In this document: positions 49,146 through 58,711 of the stretch, piece by piece
Position numbering within the stretch: the first letter of the stretch is position 1
Layout of the letters: each line of letters opens with the position of its first letter
Assembly (NCBI RefSeq): GCF_002584535.1
Contig: NZ_NUOT01000027.1
Span: 35,748 to 99,747, forward strand
Direction of reading: 5' to 3'
Origin: Bacillus cereus
GTDB taxonomy: Bacteria; Bacillota; Bacilli; Bacillales; Bacillaceae_G
Length of the DNA: 64,000 nt
Made by a program: the position numbers and the translations under genes
Notes under the pieces: model-generated
The model's database searches: none
The model's input: only the letters and a program-made list of their open reading frames with translations
Told to the model about the DNA's origin: nothing

Positions 49146-51161
49146 TTATCTTTTCTCAAACACAATCAAACATGTACTATTTGGCAATGCTGTTTGTTCA
49201 CCGTGTTCATCATACAATGTAACTTTTTGCGATAGGTGTTCTATATAACCTTCTAAAAGATACTGCTTGGCCTCAATTACTTTTACATTCTCTGAACCTA
49301 CAACGCTCTCTACAAAATCAATATATTCTTGAAGTGTAAATACACCAAATTGTTCTTGTACCTCATGTGGATATGCTTCTTCTCCCCACGTATACGTATA
49401 TAAAAATTCCATTGCATCATTAACTGGCATCCTTACTCGATCCACACCTAATATATTGGCCTTAATTTCTCGTCCTTTAAAATCACGTTGATAGTTTTTT
49501 AAAAAAGGCATAGCCGTTTCATCATGAAATTGCAATTCACACCATTCTTCACTTTCTGTTTTTACTCCATCACGAATAATCCAACGTCCACCAGGGGTCA
49601 ATATTTGAAATACACTCTTCACTAAACGTTCCATTGTTGCAACATTAAACTTCTTACCTTCTGTTTCTCCATAAGAAAAGATCTCGTGATTCACTGAGCC
49701 ACAATGAACTGTAGAAATGCTTTCTGGATGAAATGTATCAGTAAGGTGTAAAGCATCGCCTAGTGTAACTTCCCAGTCGTAGCCTTTTTCGTATTTATCA
49801 TTTGTTAACTTTTCAATTACATTTCGTGACAAATCTACACCAATAACCGATTTATTCGGATAAACTTCTTTAAATTTATTCATCATTGCGCCCCCACCGG
49901 GACCAATTTCTACTATTATATCTCCTACTACATATGGAAGAACCGTGACTTTATCATCTACACTCCCATTCATATGTGAAAGATATTCGTCCTCATTTTC
50001 CAACCGATCAAACGCATCACGGCGTAAACCAAATATTTCACATAACATCATAACAGCTTGCTCATAATGAACATTATTTTCTTTTTTACAAGCTAAACAA
50101 AATTCGATGAGCGTTTTTCCAACTTCACTTGTTCCAAAACCAATTGTCAATACATTTTCTATTTCCTTTAATTCAGGATACATTTCGGATTGAGGAATTT
50201 GACCCATATCTAGCAATTCTACTACGGATACGCTTCGCAATACTTTTTCGATTGCTCGTTTCGTATAAATATTTAAGTATTTTTCTCCCTCTCTCTCGTA
50301 ATACAATGCATCCATAAGTGGCTGAAAACTGATATGATCTACATTGTTTTGAATGATATTTTGATAGGCTAATACAAATACTTTTACGAATTCTTCAAAG
50401 CTAAAATGAGTTAATGCTGCTTCTACATACCAAAGGTCATAATCAAATAGTACTGTGAACATTTCTTCTAACCTATCATTCATAATTGACTCATACTCTT
50501 GGATAAAATATGTATCATTAGGTGAAGCATTTGTACGTAACCGCCGAATTCGATCTTTTACACTATATTCAATCAGTTCTCCGCAAAGTATTTGTTCAAT
50601 ACGTTCATATACCTCTCCTTGTACTCTTTTCCATAACTTATCAGATACCCCAGTGATAATACACTCATTTAAAACGCGAAGCACTTCACGCAGTTCATCT
50701 TTTGGAATCGCTCCTTGCTGCCATAACCTTACCAATTCTTCGTGAGAAGTCATGGATACTTCACCTCGTAAAACTTGCCCTATTAATCCATGTGTACGAA
50801 TAAGTGCACATGTTACATCATCATATGGAAAATATCGTCTATAAATATCCGCTGAATCTTCGTTATGTACTAAAAATGATACCCCTAACTCCTTCCACTT
50901 CTTGCGCTGCGTTACAGAACCACACTTCGATACTTCACTCCAGCACAATACAGTTTCTACACGCGCACGAATACCATATGAAACATTCATTTTTTCTAAA
51001 TGCCTTAGCGTCCGTTCCACATACTCTAATACACTCCGGTAATTTCTTTCTATACTTACCGCCCCAAATTCTTCTAATAAAAACCCTAACCATATATTTG
51101 CTTCTCTCGTATATATGTTTCCATTTCGTGCTTCTTCTATTGCATATAAACTATGTAACAT
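49146..51161 (-). CDS. Large SAM-dependent methyltransferase with unknown N-terminal half
   Basis: A 671-residue soluble protein. The C-terminal ~260 residues form a class I methyltransferase: motif I DIIVEIGPGGGAMM (about residues 419-432), VIGVDLSRNVIEKL, LGDALHLTD and LTPGGRWIIRDG. The N-terminal ~400 residues are helical and carry no motif that I recognise. They include VLCWSEVSKCGSVTQRKKW and a series of Leu/Glu-rich helices that could be a HEAT-like or binding module. The substrate is unknown. AAAGGAGAG precedes the ATG; it is monocistronic with its own terminator. Confidence 0.7.
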   Translation of the reverse strand: MLHSLYAIEEARNGNIYTREANIWLGFLLEEFGAVSIERNYRSVLEYVERTLRHLEKMNVSYGIRARVETVLCWSEVSKCGSVTQRKKWKELGVSFLVHNEDSADIYRRYFPYDDVTCALIRTHGLIGQVLRGEVSMTSHEELVRLWQQGAIPKDELREVLRVLNECIITGVSDKLWKRVQGEVYERIEQILCGELIEYSVKDRIRRLRTNASPNDTYFIQEYESIMNDRLEEMFTVLFDYDLWYVEAALTHFSFEEFVKVFVLAYQNIIQNNVDHISFQPLMDALYYEREGEKYLNIYTKRAIEKVLRSVSVVELLDMGQIPQSEMYPELKEIENVLTIGFGTSEVGKTLIEFCLACKKENNVHYEQAVMMLCEIFGLRRDAFDRLENEDEYLSHMNGSVDDKVTVLPYVVGDIIVEIGPGGGAMMNKFKEVYPNKSVIGVDLSRNVIEKLTNDKYEKGYDWEVTLGDALHLTDTFHPESISTVHCGSVNHEIFSYGETEGKKFNVATMERLVKSVFQILTPGGRWIIRDGVKTESEEWCELQFHDETAMPFLKNYQRDFKGREIKANILGVDRVRMPVNDAMEFLYTYTWGEEAYPHEVQEQFGVFTLQEYIDFVESVVGSENVKVIEAKQYLLEGYIEHLSQKVTLYDEHGEQTALPNSTCLIVFEKR

Positions 51162-51388
51162 ACTTTTCTCTCCTTTTACATTCTGTCAGAAACACCTACA
51201 AAACAAATACATATGTATCCTAATAGAATAATTAGCACATACATGTTATTTCAAATTCCAGTCTATCATACAATTAGCTGTTATTTTTTGATTATATACA
51301 GTATTCCAATTTACGAAACATAAAAAAACATCCAAAGTAAAACTCTGGGACCTAAGAGAAGATATAAACTACATTGATTCGGTAGATA

Positions 51389-51466
51389 TTAGGATATTAG
51401 ATTTTGTGTGAATGAATCCCAAACCTTTTCAACTAATGGGTCTTTTCTTGAATAAGCAACGAACAT
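51389..51466 (-). CDS. Small ORF of 25 codons with strong ribosome binding site
   Basis: It begins MFVAYSRKDPLVEKVW and ends QNLIS. AGGGGG lies 8 nt before the ATG, and the sequence is protein-like. It is divergent from the aminotransferase gene. It could be a real small protein or the 5' end of a truncated gene. I do not recognise it. Confidence 0.4.
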   Translation of the reverse strand: MFVAYSRKDPLVEKVWDSFTQNLIS

Positions 51467-51686
51467 GATTTATTCCCCCTAAGTCTATTAAAAACGAATA
51501 AGTTCTTACTCTTCATGTAGAAAGAAGGCATTATTTTTCGTAAAAGATTTGTCTTTTTTCTCAATGCACTACACTACATTAAAAAAAGACGGGTCATTCT
51601 ATTCAACAATCGGGCCGTATAGCGAAAGAAGGATTTTAAAATTCACATATAGAATTATTTGTTGTGAAGAAAAGGGGGGAAAGGAA

Positions 51687-52820
51687 TTGAACCATGATTT
51701 TTATCGCACATTATTTCCTATATTAGCTACTCATACACATCTAGCTAGTTGTTCCCAAGGAGCATTGGCAAAGCCTGTTTCAAGAGCTATTGAGGAATAT
51801 CAGAATAGCCTACTACTGTCAGGTAGTAATTGGAATGAAGCGATAAGTAAAGTGGCGGAGACTAGGGTGAAATTTGCTGAACTTATTGGAGCTGAAACAG
51901 ATGAGGTTGCTGTATTATGTTCTGTTTCTGATGCTATTTCTGCAATTGCAACTTCCCTCCCTTATCAGCAAGAGAAAAATAAAATCGTGTTTACGGATAT
52001 AGATTTTCCAACTGTCAGTCATATATGGTTTGCACAAGAACCATTTAAGGATAATATTTCGGTAATTCGTTCATCCAATGGGAAAATACCTCTGGAACAA
52101 TATGAAAAAGAAATAACAACTGATACGCTTATTACATGTATTCCACATGTGAACTATTACAACGGTTATAAGCAAAACGTTAGAGAGATTGCTGATATTG
52201 TGCATAGAAAAGGCTCGCTTTTATTCGTTGATGCTTACCAATCAGCAGGACATATTCCGATTGATGTGAAAGAGATGAAGATTGATATATTAGCAACGGG
52301 AACTCGTAAATACATGTTAGGAATTCCCGGCGTAGCTTTTTTGTATATAAAAAAAGAACTGGCAGAGCAATTAAAACCAAGAGTTACTGGATGGTTTGGA
52401 CAAGAACAAGCATCTTCATTTGACATTTATAACCCTGTTTCTGCAATGGGGGCTCGTCGTTTTGAAACGGGGACGCCTTCTTTTATAAGTATCTATGCAG
52501 CTTATGAGGCATTAAGATTGCTACTTGAGGTTGGGATAGGCAATATTGAAACATATTTAAAAGAGTTAACCCAATTTATCATATTTTATGGACAAGAAAA
52601 AGGATTGCATCTCATTGGACCATTATCTACTGATAATAGAACGAGTCTAATGTCTTTTCATGTTGAAAATGCATCAAAAGTAGAGGGGATGTTAAGAGAC
52701 AAAAAAATTATTGTTTCTGTAAGAAAGGATGTAATAAGAATTGCCCCTCATTTCTATAACATTAAAGATGAAATAAAATACGTAATAGATGAGCTTGCAA
52801 TCTTAACAAACGGGGATTAA
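51687..52820 (+). CDS. Class V aminotransferase-fold PLP enzyme
   Basis: A 377-residue PLP-dependent enzyme of the cysteine desulfurase/SufS-like fold. SCSQGALAKPVSRAIEEY is near the N-terminus, and FVDAYQSAGHIPIDV holds the PLP-contacting Asp and Gln. The Schiff-base lysine is in LATGTRKYMLGIPG (about residue 210), and RRFETGTPSFISIYA closes the active site. The reaction is unknown; it lacks the Cys loop needed to call it a desulfurase. I start at TTG 51687, after AAAGGGGGGAAAGG; upstream in-frame sequence back to 51549 is not protein-like for this family. Confidence 0.75.
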   Translation: MNHDFYRTLFPILATHTHLASCSQGALAKPVSRAIEEYQNSLLLSGSNWNEAISKVAETRVKFAELIGAETDEVAVLCSVSDAISAIATSLPYQQEKNKIVFTDIDFPTVSHIWFAQEPFKDNISVIRSSNGKIPLEQYEKEITTDTLITCIPHVNYYNGYKQNVREIADIVHRKGSLLFVDAYQSAGHIPIDVKEMKIDILATGTRKYMLGIPGVAFLYIKKELAEQLKPRVTGWFGQEQASSFDIYNPVSAMGARRFETGTPSFISIYAAYEALRLLLEVGIGNIETYLKELTQFIIFYGQEKGLHLIGPLSTDNRTSLMSFHVENASKVEGMLRDKKIIVSVRKDVIRIAPHFYNIKDEIKYVIDELAILTNGD

Positions 52821-52834
52821 GCAAATATTTACTC

Positions 52835-52866
52835 AAACAACCCTGAATTAGGGATTGTTTTGTTAT
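52835..52866 (+). terminator. Terminator of the aminotransferase gene
   Basis: AAACAACCCT pairs with AGGGATTGTTT (one bulge) and is followed by TTGTT. A second hairpin AACCCCGTCCT/AGAACGGGGTT lies at 52978-53005. Confidence 0.7.
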
Positions 52867-53096
52867 TCTGCTAAAGGGTGCTATTATTGAAGAAAACTTA
52901 GATTTTCAAACGCCTTTATTGTTATATTTTTTCGTGTAGTGAAGTATCTTACATCAAGATTAAACAACTATATTTTTAACCCCGTCCTAAATTTAGAACG
53001 GGGTTATGCTTGTTTGAGCTTTTAAAATTAACTAACTGTATTGTCATTTTACATTATAAATCGTCATGTTTAAAAAATAATTCAATTCATTCCTGA

Positions 53097-54080
53097 TTAA
53101 AATAAATGAATGTTTTCCTTCTTACACGCTTCACGCATGTCATCAGGCCATACAGAAGTTTGAACTTCACCAATATGCGCTTTACGTAAGAAGTACATGC
53201 ACATTCTTGATTGTCCAATGCCACCACCAATTGTAAGCGGTAGTACGTCTTCTAAAATTCCTTTATGGAAATCGTACTCACGTTTGAAATCTTCACCTGT
53301 CTTCGTTAACTGTTCATCAAGTGATTTACTATCAACGCGGATTCCCATTGATGATAATTCAAATGAAGATTGCAGTACCGGATGCCAGAATAAGATGTCT
53401 CCGTTTAATTTCCAATCATCATAATCAGCTGCGCGTCCATCATGTTTTTCACCAGATCGAAGTGCATAACCAATTCCAATGATGAAGACTGCACCGTGTT
53501 CTTTCGCAATCGCATGCTCACGATCTTTCGGTGTTAACTCTGGATATTTATCTTCTAATTCTTGAGACGTAACAAATACGATATCTTCTGGTAAATACTT
53601 CCCAAGGAACGGGTATTTTTCAAATAAATAATCTTCTAAATCTTTGAATATTCCATAAATTGTTTGTACTGTTTCTTGTAAGTAATCTACTGTACGCCAT
53701 TCTTTTTGAATGATTTTTTCCCAATCCCATTGGTCAACGTAAATCGAATGTGTTGCATCAAGTTCCTCATCACGGCGAATCGCGTTCATATTTGTATATA
53801 AACCTTCACCAGCTTCATAACCATATTCATGCAGTGCAGATCGTTTCCATTTCGCTAGTGAATGAACAATTTCTAATTCTTCTCCTGAGTGAAGCATGTC
53901 AAATTCAATTGGACGTTCTACACCGTTTAGGTGATCGTTTAAACCTGATTTTTTCGTTACAAATAATGGTGCAGATACGCGGAATAGTCCAAGACGTTTT
54001 GCTAATTGATCCTCAAAAAATGTTTTAACTTCCTTGATTGCGATTTGTGTCTCTCTTACTGTCATTAATGATTGATACAT
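53097..54080 (-). CDS. asnA: Aspartate--ammonia ligase (asparagine synthetase A)
   Basis: A 327-residue enzyme that makes asparagine from aspartate, ammonia and ATP. The conserved blocks are [13 protein letters not shown] (about residues 30-42), [51 protein letters not shown] and, late, [19 protein letters not shown]. It resembles class II aminoacyl-tRNA synthetase folds, as expected for AsnA. It is controlled by an asparagine T-box leader. AGGAGG precedes the ATG. Confidence 0.97.
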   Translation of the reverse strand: MYQSLMTVRETQIAIKEVKTFFEDQLAKRLGLFRVSAPLFVTKKSGLNDHLNGVERPIEFDMLHSGEELEIVHSLAKWKRSALHEYGYEAGEGLYTNMNAIRRDEELDATHSIYVDQWDWEKIIQKEWRTVDYLQETVQTIYGIFKDLEDYLFEKYPFLGKYLPEDIVFVTSQELEDKYPELTPKDREHAIAKEHGAVFIIGIGYALRSGEKHDGRAADYDDWKLNGDILFWHPVLQSSFELSSMGIRVDSKSLDEQLTKTGEDFKREYDFHKGILEDVLPLTIGGGIGQSRMCMYFLRKAHIGEVQTSVWPDDMREACKKENIHLF

Positions 54081-54439
54081 GCCCTTTTCCTCCTAAAATG
54101 TTTGGATGTAGTGAAAAGAAGCCAACAAAAAAAGCCCTTCTTTCCCAAAAAACTGGGACGAAAGGCTTTGGTTCCGCGGTACCACCCAAATTAGCAACAG
54201 AGGTTGCTCACTTATTCAGTACGGAGATTAGAGAAATCTCGATACTGTTCTTCTTGTAACGGCGAAGTTCCCGGCTAAGTCTAATTTCCTCTAAAGGATT
54301 TCGGTTAGCGACTCCAGGAGGTTCTTCATAACAGGCTTCGTATCAGGCTCACACCACCCCTGACTCGCTTTGACTACGTCCTACTACTACTCGTCCTTTC
54401 ACAGTCGTTTTGTTGTCACATCTCTGAAACATTTTATTA
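54081..54439 (-). promoter_or_regulatory. Asn T-box leader of asnA
   Basis: On the minus strand a long stem I contains GGGGTGGTGTGAGCC and the specifier stretch ATGAAGAACCTCCTGGAGTC. Counting from GGAG, the codon is AAC (Asn) at 54321-54323. The T-box core TTGGGTGGTACCGCGGAA is at about 54171-54188. The terminator AAAGCCTTTCGTCCCA/TGGGAAAGAAGGGCTTTTTTT lies at 54128-54169. The codon agrees with the downstream gene, which also supports the specifier counting used for the other two T-boxes. Confidence 0.95.
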
Positions 54440-54445
54440 ATGATT

Positions 54446-54473
54446 ATTCTATACAAAAAAACGAGAAAGTCAA
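54446..54473 (-). promoter_or_regulatory. Promoter of the asnA leader
   Basis: A minus-strand TTGACT (54468-54473), a 16-nt spacer, and TAGAAT (54446-54451). Confidence 0.55.
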
Positions 54474-54903
54474 CAAAAATTTTAAAATATTTTTCAATTC
54501 TTTATTTTATTTCTTTATCGATTCTTTAAAACTTTATGAGAGTTATCGCTTCTTTTGTGGCTTCAATCTAAAAAATGATTTACTTAATGTAACCATCATG
54601 TATATAACTAGAAGTGTGATCGTCCGAAAAACAGAATCCATTGTATTTCTCATCATTTTCTTTTCCTTTGTAATTCTTTTCATATGTATAACGTTCTACA
54701 ATACAAAGAAATCTATGCAAATTTCGATAATGATTTCATAATACATCAAATTACCGCCGATTTTATGATATACTATATCATTCAGTTGTTTGTTCTGATC
54801 TATAACGAATAGGAACAAACATAGTCATAGATCGAGATTATATTTCAAAGACATTGACTGCTATCAAAGTAGATTTTTTATAGAATAGTAACGGAGTGAT
54901 AAT

Positions 54904-55038
54904 ATGAGTAAAACGAAAGCAAAAGCTAAGAAAGGTACCGGTCAAGGAACAGGAAGTAAGGGCTGGAACCGTTGGCAATCTAGCGCTAAGAAAAAGAAAA
55001 ATGCGAAACCTTATAAAAGTAAAGGTACAAAAAAATAA
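54904..55038 (+). CDS. DUF3934 family small basic protein
   Basis: A 44-residue, strongly basic protein: MSKTKAKAKKGTGQGTGSK, then GWNRWQSSAKKKKNAKPYK and SKGTKK. This is the DUF3934 pattern known from Bacillus (KGTGKGTG-KKGWNRWQ type); function unknown, perhaps nucleic-acid binding given the charge. GGAGTG precedes the ATG. A bcr1-like element is inserted exactly at its stop codon (ATAAA at 55035-55039). The 54474-54903 region upstream is AT-rich and otherwise empty. Confidence 0.8.
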   Translation: MSKTKAKAKKGTGQGTGSKGWNRWQSSAKKKKNAKPYKSKGTKK

Positions 55039-55191
55039 AGTGAAACTTTAATCAATGAGGGTTTTCTTCATTCCCCACTGATTATTAGCCCTCACCAATC
55101 GGGCCTTTACGGGCAGTTATCCCCCACCTATCTTCCTCGATGCTCTCTCAATCTTGAGGTGGGAGTCTTACTGCCGCTAATGCGAGATAAC
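55035..55191 (+). repeat. bcr1-like repeat, full-length copy (157 bp)
   Basis: This is the most complete copy. It runs from AGTGAAACTTTAATCAATGAGG through TTCCCCACTGATTATTAGCC, CAATCGGGCCTTTACGGGC, CCCCCACCTATC, a GAGGTGGGAG arm and TTACTGCCGCTAATGCGAG. Flanks are ATAAA (55035) and ATAAC (55187). The size agrees with the ~155 bp I remember for bcr1. The element contains long complementary arms (CCCCCACCT/AGGTGGGAG; AATGAGGG/CCCCACTG). Confidence 0.8.
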
Positions 55192-55290
55192 TAAAAAAAC
55201 CTGAAACAAGAAGTAACCCAAAGCATTATAATTAGCATTCATGTCCACTTATTTTAAACAAAAAAAATGTAATTATTACGTTCATAATGA

Positions 55291-55330
55291 AAAAAGCTAT
55301 TCTTTCGTATCTATGGAAGAATAGCTTTTT
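55291..55330 (-). terminator. Terminator of the SNF2 helicase gene
   Basis: A 14-bp perfect stem AAAAAGCTATTCTT and its complement, 6 nt after the stop at 55337, with a T-run on the minus strand. Confidence 0.9.
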
Positions 55331-55336
55331 ATTCTG

Positions 55337-58300
55337 TCAAATCATAAGAATTTCTCTAATCTCTTCCTCTGTAATGGAGGAAAATTTTTCTTGCCCTGAT
55401 TCAATCACTTCTGCAATTAAATGCTTCTTACTCTCTTGTAACTCATTCATTTTTTCTTCAATCGTGCCATGCGCTACTAATTTGATTACTTGTACAGTAT
55501 TCTTTTGTCCCATTCGATAAGCACGATCTGCCGCTTGCTGTTCGACCGCAGGATTCCACCATAAATCGTATAGTATAACCGTATCAGCCCCAGTTAAATT
55601 AAGCCCCGTACCGCCCGCCTTTAAAGAGATGAGGAATAAATCGCCTTCCCCCTCGTTAAATCGATTGCATAGTTCTACACGCTCAGCTGATGGTGTATTC
55701 CCATCTAAATAGAAATAAGATATAGCTTGACGATTCAATTCACGCCCAATAATGGAGAGCATCTTCGTAAATTGCGAAAAGATAAGAATTCTTTTCCCGG
55801 TACTTCTGCACTCCTCTACAATTTCGAGTAGCTGTTCAAACTTAGCTGAACTTCCCTTGTAATCGTCTACAAACAAACCTGGGTGGCAACAAACTTGCCG
55901 AAGCCTCGTCAAGCCGGCTAAAATTCTAATTTTATTTTTACGCAATGTATCTTTATCTAAATGTTTTAGCGTTTCTTCTCTCAATTTTGCCAAATAAGCT
56001 GCATATATTTTTTTCTGCTCTGGAAGCAGTTCTGAAGACTGTAAATGCTCAATTTTCTCTGGCAATTCTTTTAGCACATCTTCTTTTAAACGACGTAATA
56101 CGAACGGTTTCACCCGCTTTGCAATATTTTCACGCTTCAAGTCCCCAAATTCTTTTTTTCCTGGTAACAATTCCGGGAATACTACATTGAAAATAGACCA
56201 AAGTTCCTCTAAAGAATTTTCTACAGGCGTTCCGGTCAATCCAAAACGATACTCTGCTTGAATCGTTTTCACTGCCTTTGCGGTTTGCGTCGTATGATTT
56301 TTAAACGCTTGCGCCTCATCAAGAAACAACGTATGGAACGGCTGTGCATATAGCCTTATATCTCTTCGTAATAAAGGATATGACGTAATAATGACGTCAT
56401 ACTTTGTGATATCTTTTAAAATCTTTCTACGTTCAGTTTGATTTCCATCCACAATAACAGCTCGTATATCGGGAGTGAATTTTTCCAACTCACTCAGCCA
56501 GTTATAAACTAAAGAAGAAGGCGATACAACTAATACAGGTAGTTTCTTCTCTCGAATTTCAGGTAAAACAGAAGTTATAAAAGTAATACTTTGCAACGTT
56601 TTTCCAAGACCCATATCATCTGCTAAAATACCGCCAAATCGATAATGCGCCAGTGTTTTCATCCACTCGAATCCATCTTTTTGATACTCTCTAAGCACTA
56701 GAATTAAACTGTCTGGCACAGTAAATTTCATATTTTTAGGATTTCGAATGTTTTCCATTAATTCTCGAACGGACTGATCTAAACTTAGAACATTCCCTTC
56801 CCGAAGTGAACTCATCCATTTCACACTGCGCACGAGAGGTACATTCACTTCTTCTCCCTGTAGAATTTCCTTTCGAATACCCGATTCCTTTATAAACTGG
56901 TTAACTTCATTAAATTCCTTGCTCTCGAGCGATAGTAAGGAACCATTTGCCAATCGATAATATTTACGTTTCTCCTCAAGTGCTGCCAATACACCTTTAA
57001 TCTCAGCTTCAGGAATTCCTTTTATATCAAAACGAAATGATAACCAATCAATTCGTTCTTTCCGCCTTACTCTTATAAGGGGTCCACTGTTTCCTCGATG
57101 AATACGCAATTTAATAGCCGTAGTTGCATAAACTTCAAGTAAACTGTTTAACTTTGGAACTACATGGTATAAGAAATTATATTCCGCTTCCTCATTATGC
57201 ATAAAATAGCCGCCTTCCGTTTTAGCAAAGGCACTCGCATTCATGATTTCTAAAATTTCTCGTTCTTTTTTCTCATCCCGATTGAAGACGGACGGTTGTC
57301 CATCCTCTTCTAACGGATTGATAACCACATTTCCATATTGGAATTCTAGTCCTGCTAATAATCGATTTTTAACTCGGTCTAAAAATAGTTTCGCTTTCAA
57401 AGGAGGTGTTTCAACACGCTCCGATATAACCTCGTCAATTCGAACATTTCCTAGCTTCATTAAACCTGGTACTACTTTCGCTACAAAATGCCCCATTTTC
57501 TCAGCTGAAATATGAAATTGATTACTGCCAGAGCGATTCATCATTCTTTTTAATTCAATGAGTCGATTGCACTCTTCCATGTTTAAATGATATAATTTCC
57601 CTTCAAAAAGAGCATAACCATATGTATCCATTACTTGAACTTGTTGTAATCCATCAATCTGAAGTGTATATCCTCCGTTTACACCTTTGTTGAACTCAAA
57701 AGCTAAAGGCAGTAACCCTTTCGAGACCTGTACACCATGAAATGATTCCCCATCATGTTGTAGTCTTACAAATGAAGTATTAGAAAGTAGAGAAAGCAAC
57801 TCCTTGCAAGAAGCTGGTGGAATTAAAATCATACTTTCATTTTGTTCACAGTCCATTTGCAACGATTCTACATACATTTTTTCATTCCGGTACATTTGAA
57901 TCAGCAGCTGAATAACAGCATCTGTTTCTTGTTGAAAGCTGTATAACTCTGGCGTATAAGTAAAATCATTGGAACATATGAAAGGCTCTCTTTGTTCCAC
58001 TCTATTCAGAAACTCTCTAAGGTTATAAACAGTGTATAACTTCTCTAACTTTACTTGAATACCAAACAGCGCCCCCCCATTTTCAGAAGACACTGGAATA
58101 CAAATGAATTCCACATCAAGTACTTTTCGTGTATCAAATCGATGCTGCTTACTTTTCGGACGCAGGGGCTTTTCATCAAATAAATCCAACATACCATTCG
58201 CTAGTTGAGCATCTCTAGCGTTTATGGCATCCTTTTTTGAATTGGCTGTCAATGATTGGCCACTTCGCTGAAAATTATTTATATATAGTAATGCAGCTGC

Positions 58301-58552
58301 AATATGTTGACAGTATGTATGAAAAGAAGCAAGTGAAGGACAACTGCATTCCCCAACAACATCACCATTATGAGCGGTTTCTATCTTGACATAGAAATCA
58401 CCGTTCCCCTTTACTGTTACCTCACAAATATTTCTCTGCGTATCGTAATTAGTAACATCAATCTTGTCTGTCTTATAATAGGCCTCACCCTTTTTATATG
58501 AGGTTTCTCCACATATTCGTTTAATTATTGTTTTATTTAATGTAAAGCTCAT
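55337..58552 (-). CDS. SWIM zinc finger SNF2-family helicase
   Basis: A 1071-residue protein. The N-terminus carries a SWIM zinc finger (GECSCPSL...YCQHIAAALL, about residues 65-89). A middle region of about 450 residues is of the bacterial SNF2-associated type. The SNF2 ATPase has motif I LADDMGLGKTLQ (about 640), motif II FLDEAQAFKN, motif III LTGTPVENSLEELWS, and the helicase C half with LISLKAGGTGLNLTGADTVI and AADRAYRMGQ. It is a DNA translocase whose role in Bacillus is undefined. No restriction or defence gene is adjacent. The ribosome binding site is weak (AAGGGTC). Confidence 0.9.
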   Translation of the reverse strand: MSFTLNKTIIKRICGETSYKKGEAYYKTDKIDVTNYDTQRNICEVTVKGNGDFYVKIETAHNGDVVGECSCPSLASFHTYCQHIAAALLYINNFQRSGQSLTANSKKDAINARDAQLANGMLDLFDEKPLRPKSKQHRFDTRKVLDVEFICIPVSSENGGALFGIQVKLEKLYTVYNLREFLNRVEQREPFICSNDFTYTPELYSFQQETDAVIQLLIQMYRNEKMYVESLQMDCEQNESMILIPPASCKELLSLLSNTSFVRLQHDGESFHGVQVSKGLLPLAFEFNKGVNGGYTLQIDGLQQVQVMDTYGYALFEGKLYHLNMEECNRLIELKRMMNRSGSNQFHISAEKMGHFVAKVVPGLMKLGNVRIDEVISERVETPPLKAKLFLDRVKNRLLAGLEFQYGNVVINPLEEDGQPSVFNRDEKKEREILEIMNASAFAKTEGGYFMHNEEAEYNFLYHVVPKLNSLLEVYATTAIKLRIHRGNSGPLIRVRRKERIDWLSFRFDIKGIPEAEIKGVLAALEEKRKYYRLANGSLLSLESKEFNEVNQFIKESGIRKEILQGEEVNVPLVRSVKWMSSLREGNVLSLDQSVRELMENIRNPKNMKFTVPDSLILVLREYQKDGFEWMKTLAHYRFGGILADDMGLGKTLQSITFITSVLPEIREKKLPVLVVSPSSLVYNWLSELEKFTPDIRAVIVDGNQTERRKILKDITKYDVIITSYPLLRRDIRLYAQPFHTLFLDEAQAFKNHTTQTAKAVKTIQAEYRFGLTGTPVENSLEELWSIFNVVFPELLPGKKEFGDLKRENIAKRVKPFVLRRLKEDVLKELPEKIEHLQSSELLPEQKKIYAAYLAKLREETLKHLDKDTLRKNKIRILAGLTRLRQVCCHPGLFVDDYKGSSAKFEQLLEIVEECRSTGKRILIFSQFTKMLSIIGRELNRQAISYFYLDGNTPSAERVELCNRFNEGEGDLFLISLKAGGTGLNLTGADTVILYDLWWNPAVEQQAADRAYRMGQKNTVQVIKLVAHGTIEEKMNELQESKKHLIAEVIESGQEKFSSITEEEIREILMI

Positions 58553-58604
58553 TATTTTGACCCTTCCCTAAAAATAAAAGTTTATCTTTCTTAACGTTAT
58601 ATAA

Positions 58605-58641
58605 AAAAAACATTAGAATACAAACATTTCTAATGTTTTTT
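58605..58641 (-). terminator. Terminator of the RNase J gene
   Basis: A 12-bp perfect stem AAAAACATTAGA/TCTAATGTTTTT, about 70 nt after the stop at 58712. Confidence 0.8.
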
Positions 58642-58711
58642 ATTTACTCTTATTCAACATTTTACATGTATACACAGTAATATCAAACAACAATTACTTA
58701 AAACATTCAGT

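Noticed and set aside
50804-51223. 139-codon plus-strand frame opposite the methyltransferase start
   Set aside because: Composition is that of an antisense shadow, and no family pattern is visible.
54370-54741. 123-codon plus-strand frame
   Set aside because: The first part is antisense to the asnA T-box leader and promoter; the rest is AT-rich hydrophobic sequence without initiation signals.
55337-58552. SNF2 helicase as part of a defence island
   Set aside because: Neighbours are RNase J, DUF3934 and asnA; no nuclease, methylase or restriction gene is adjacent.
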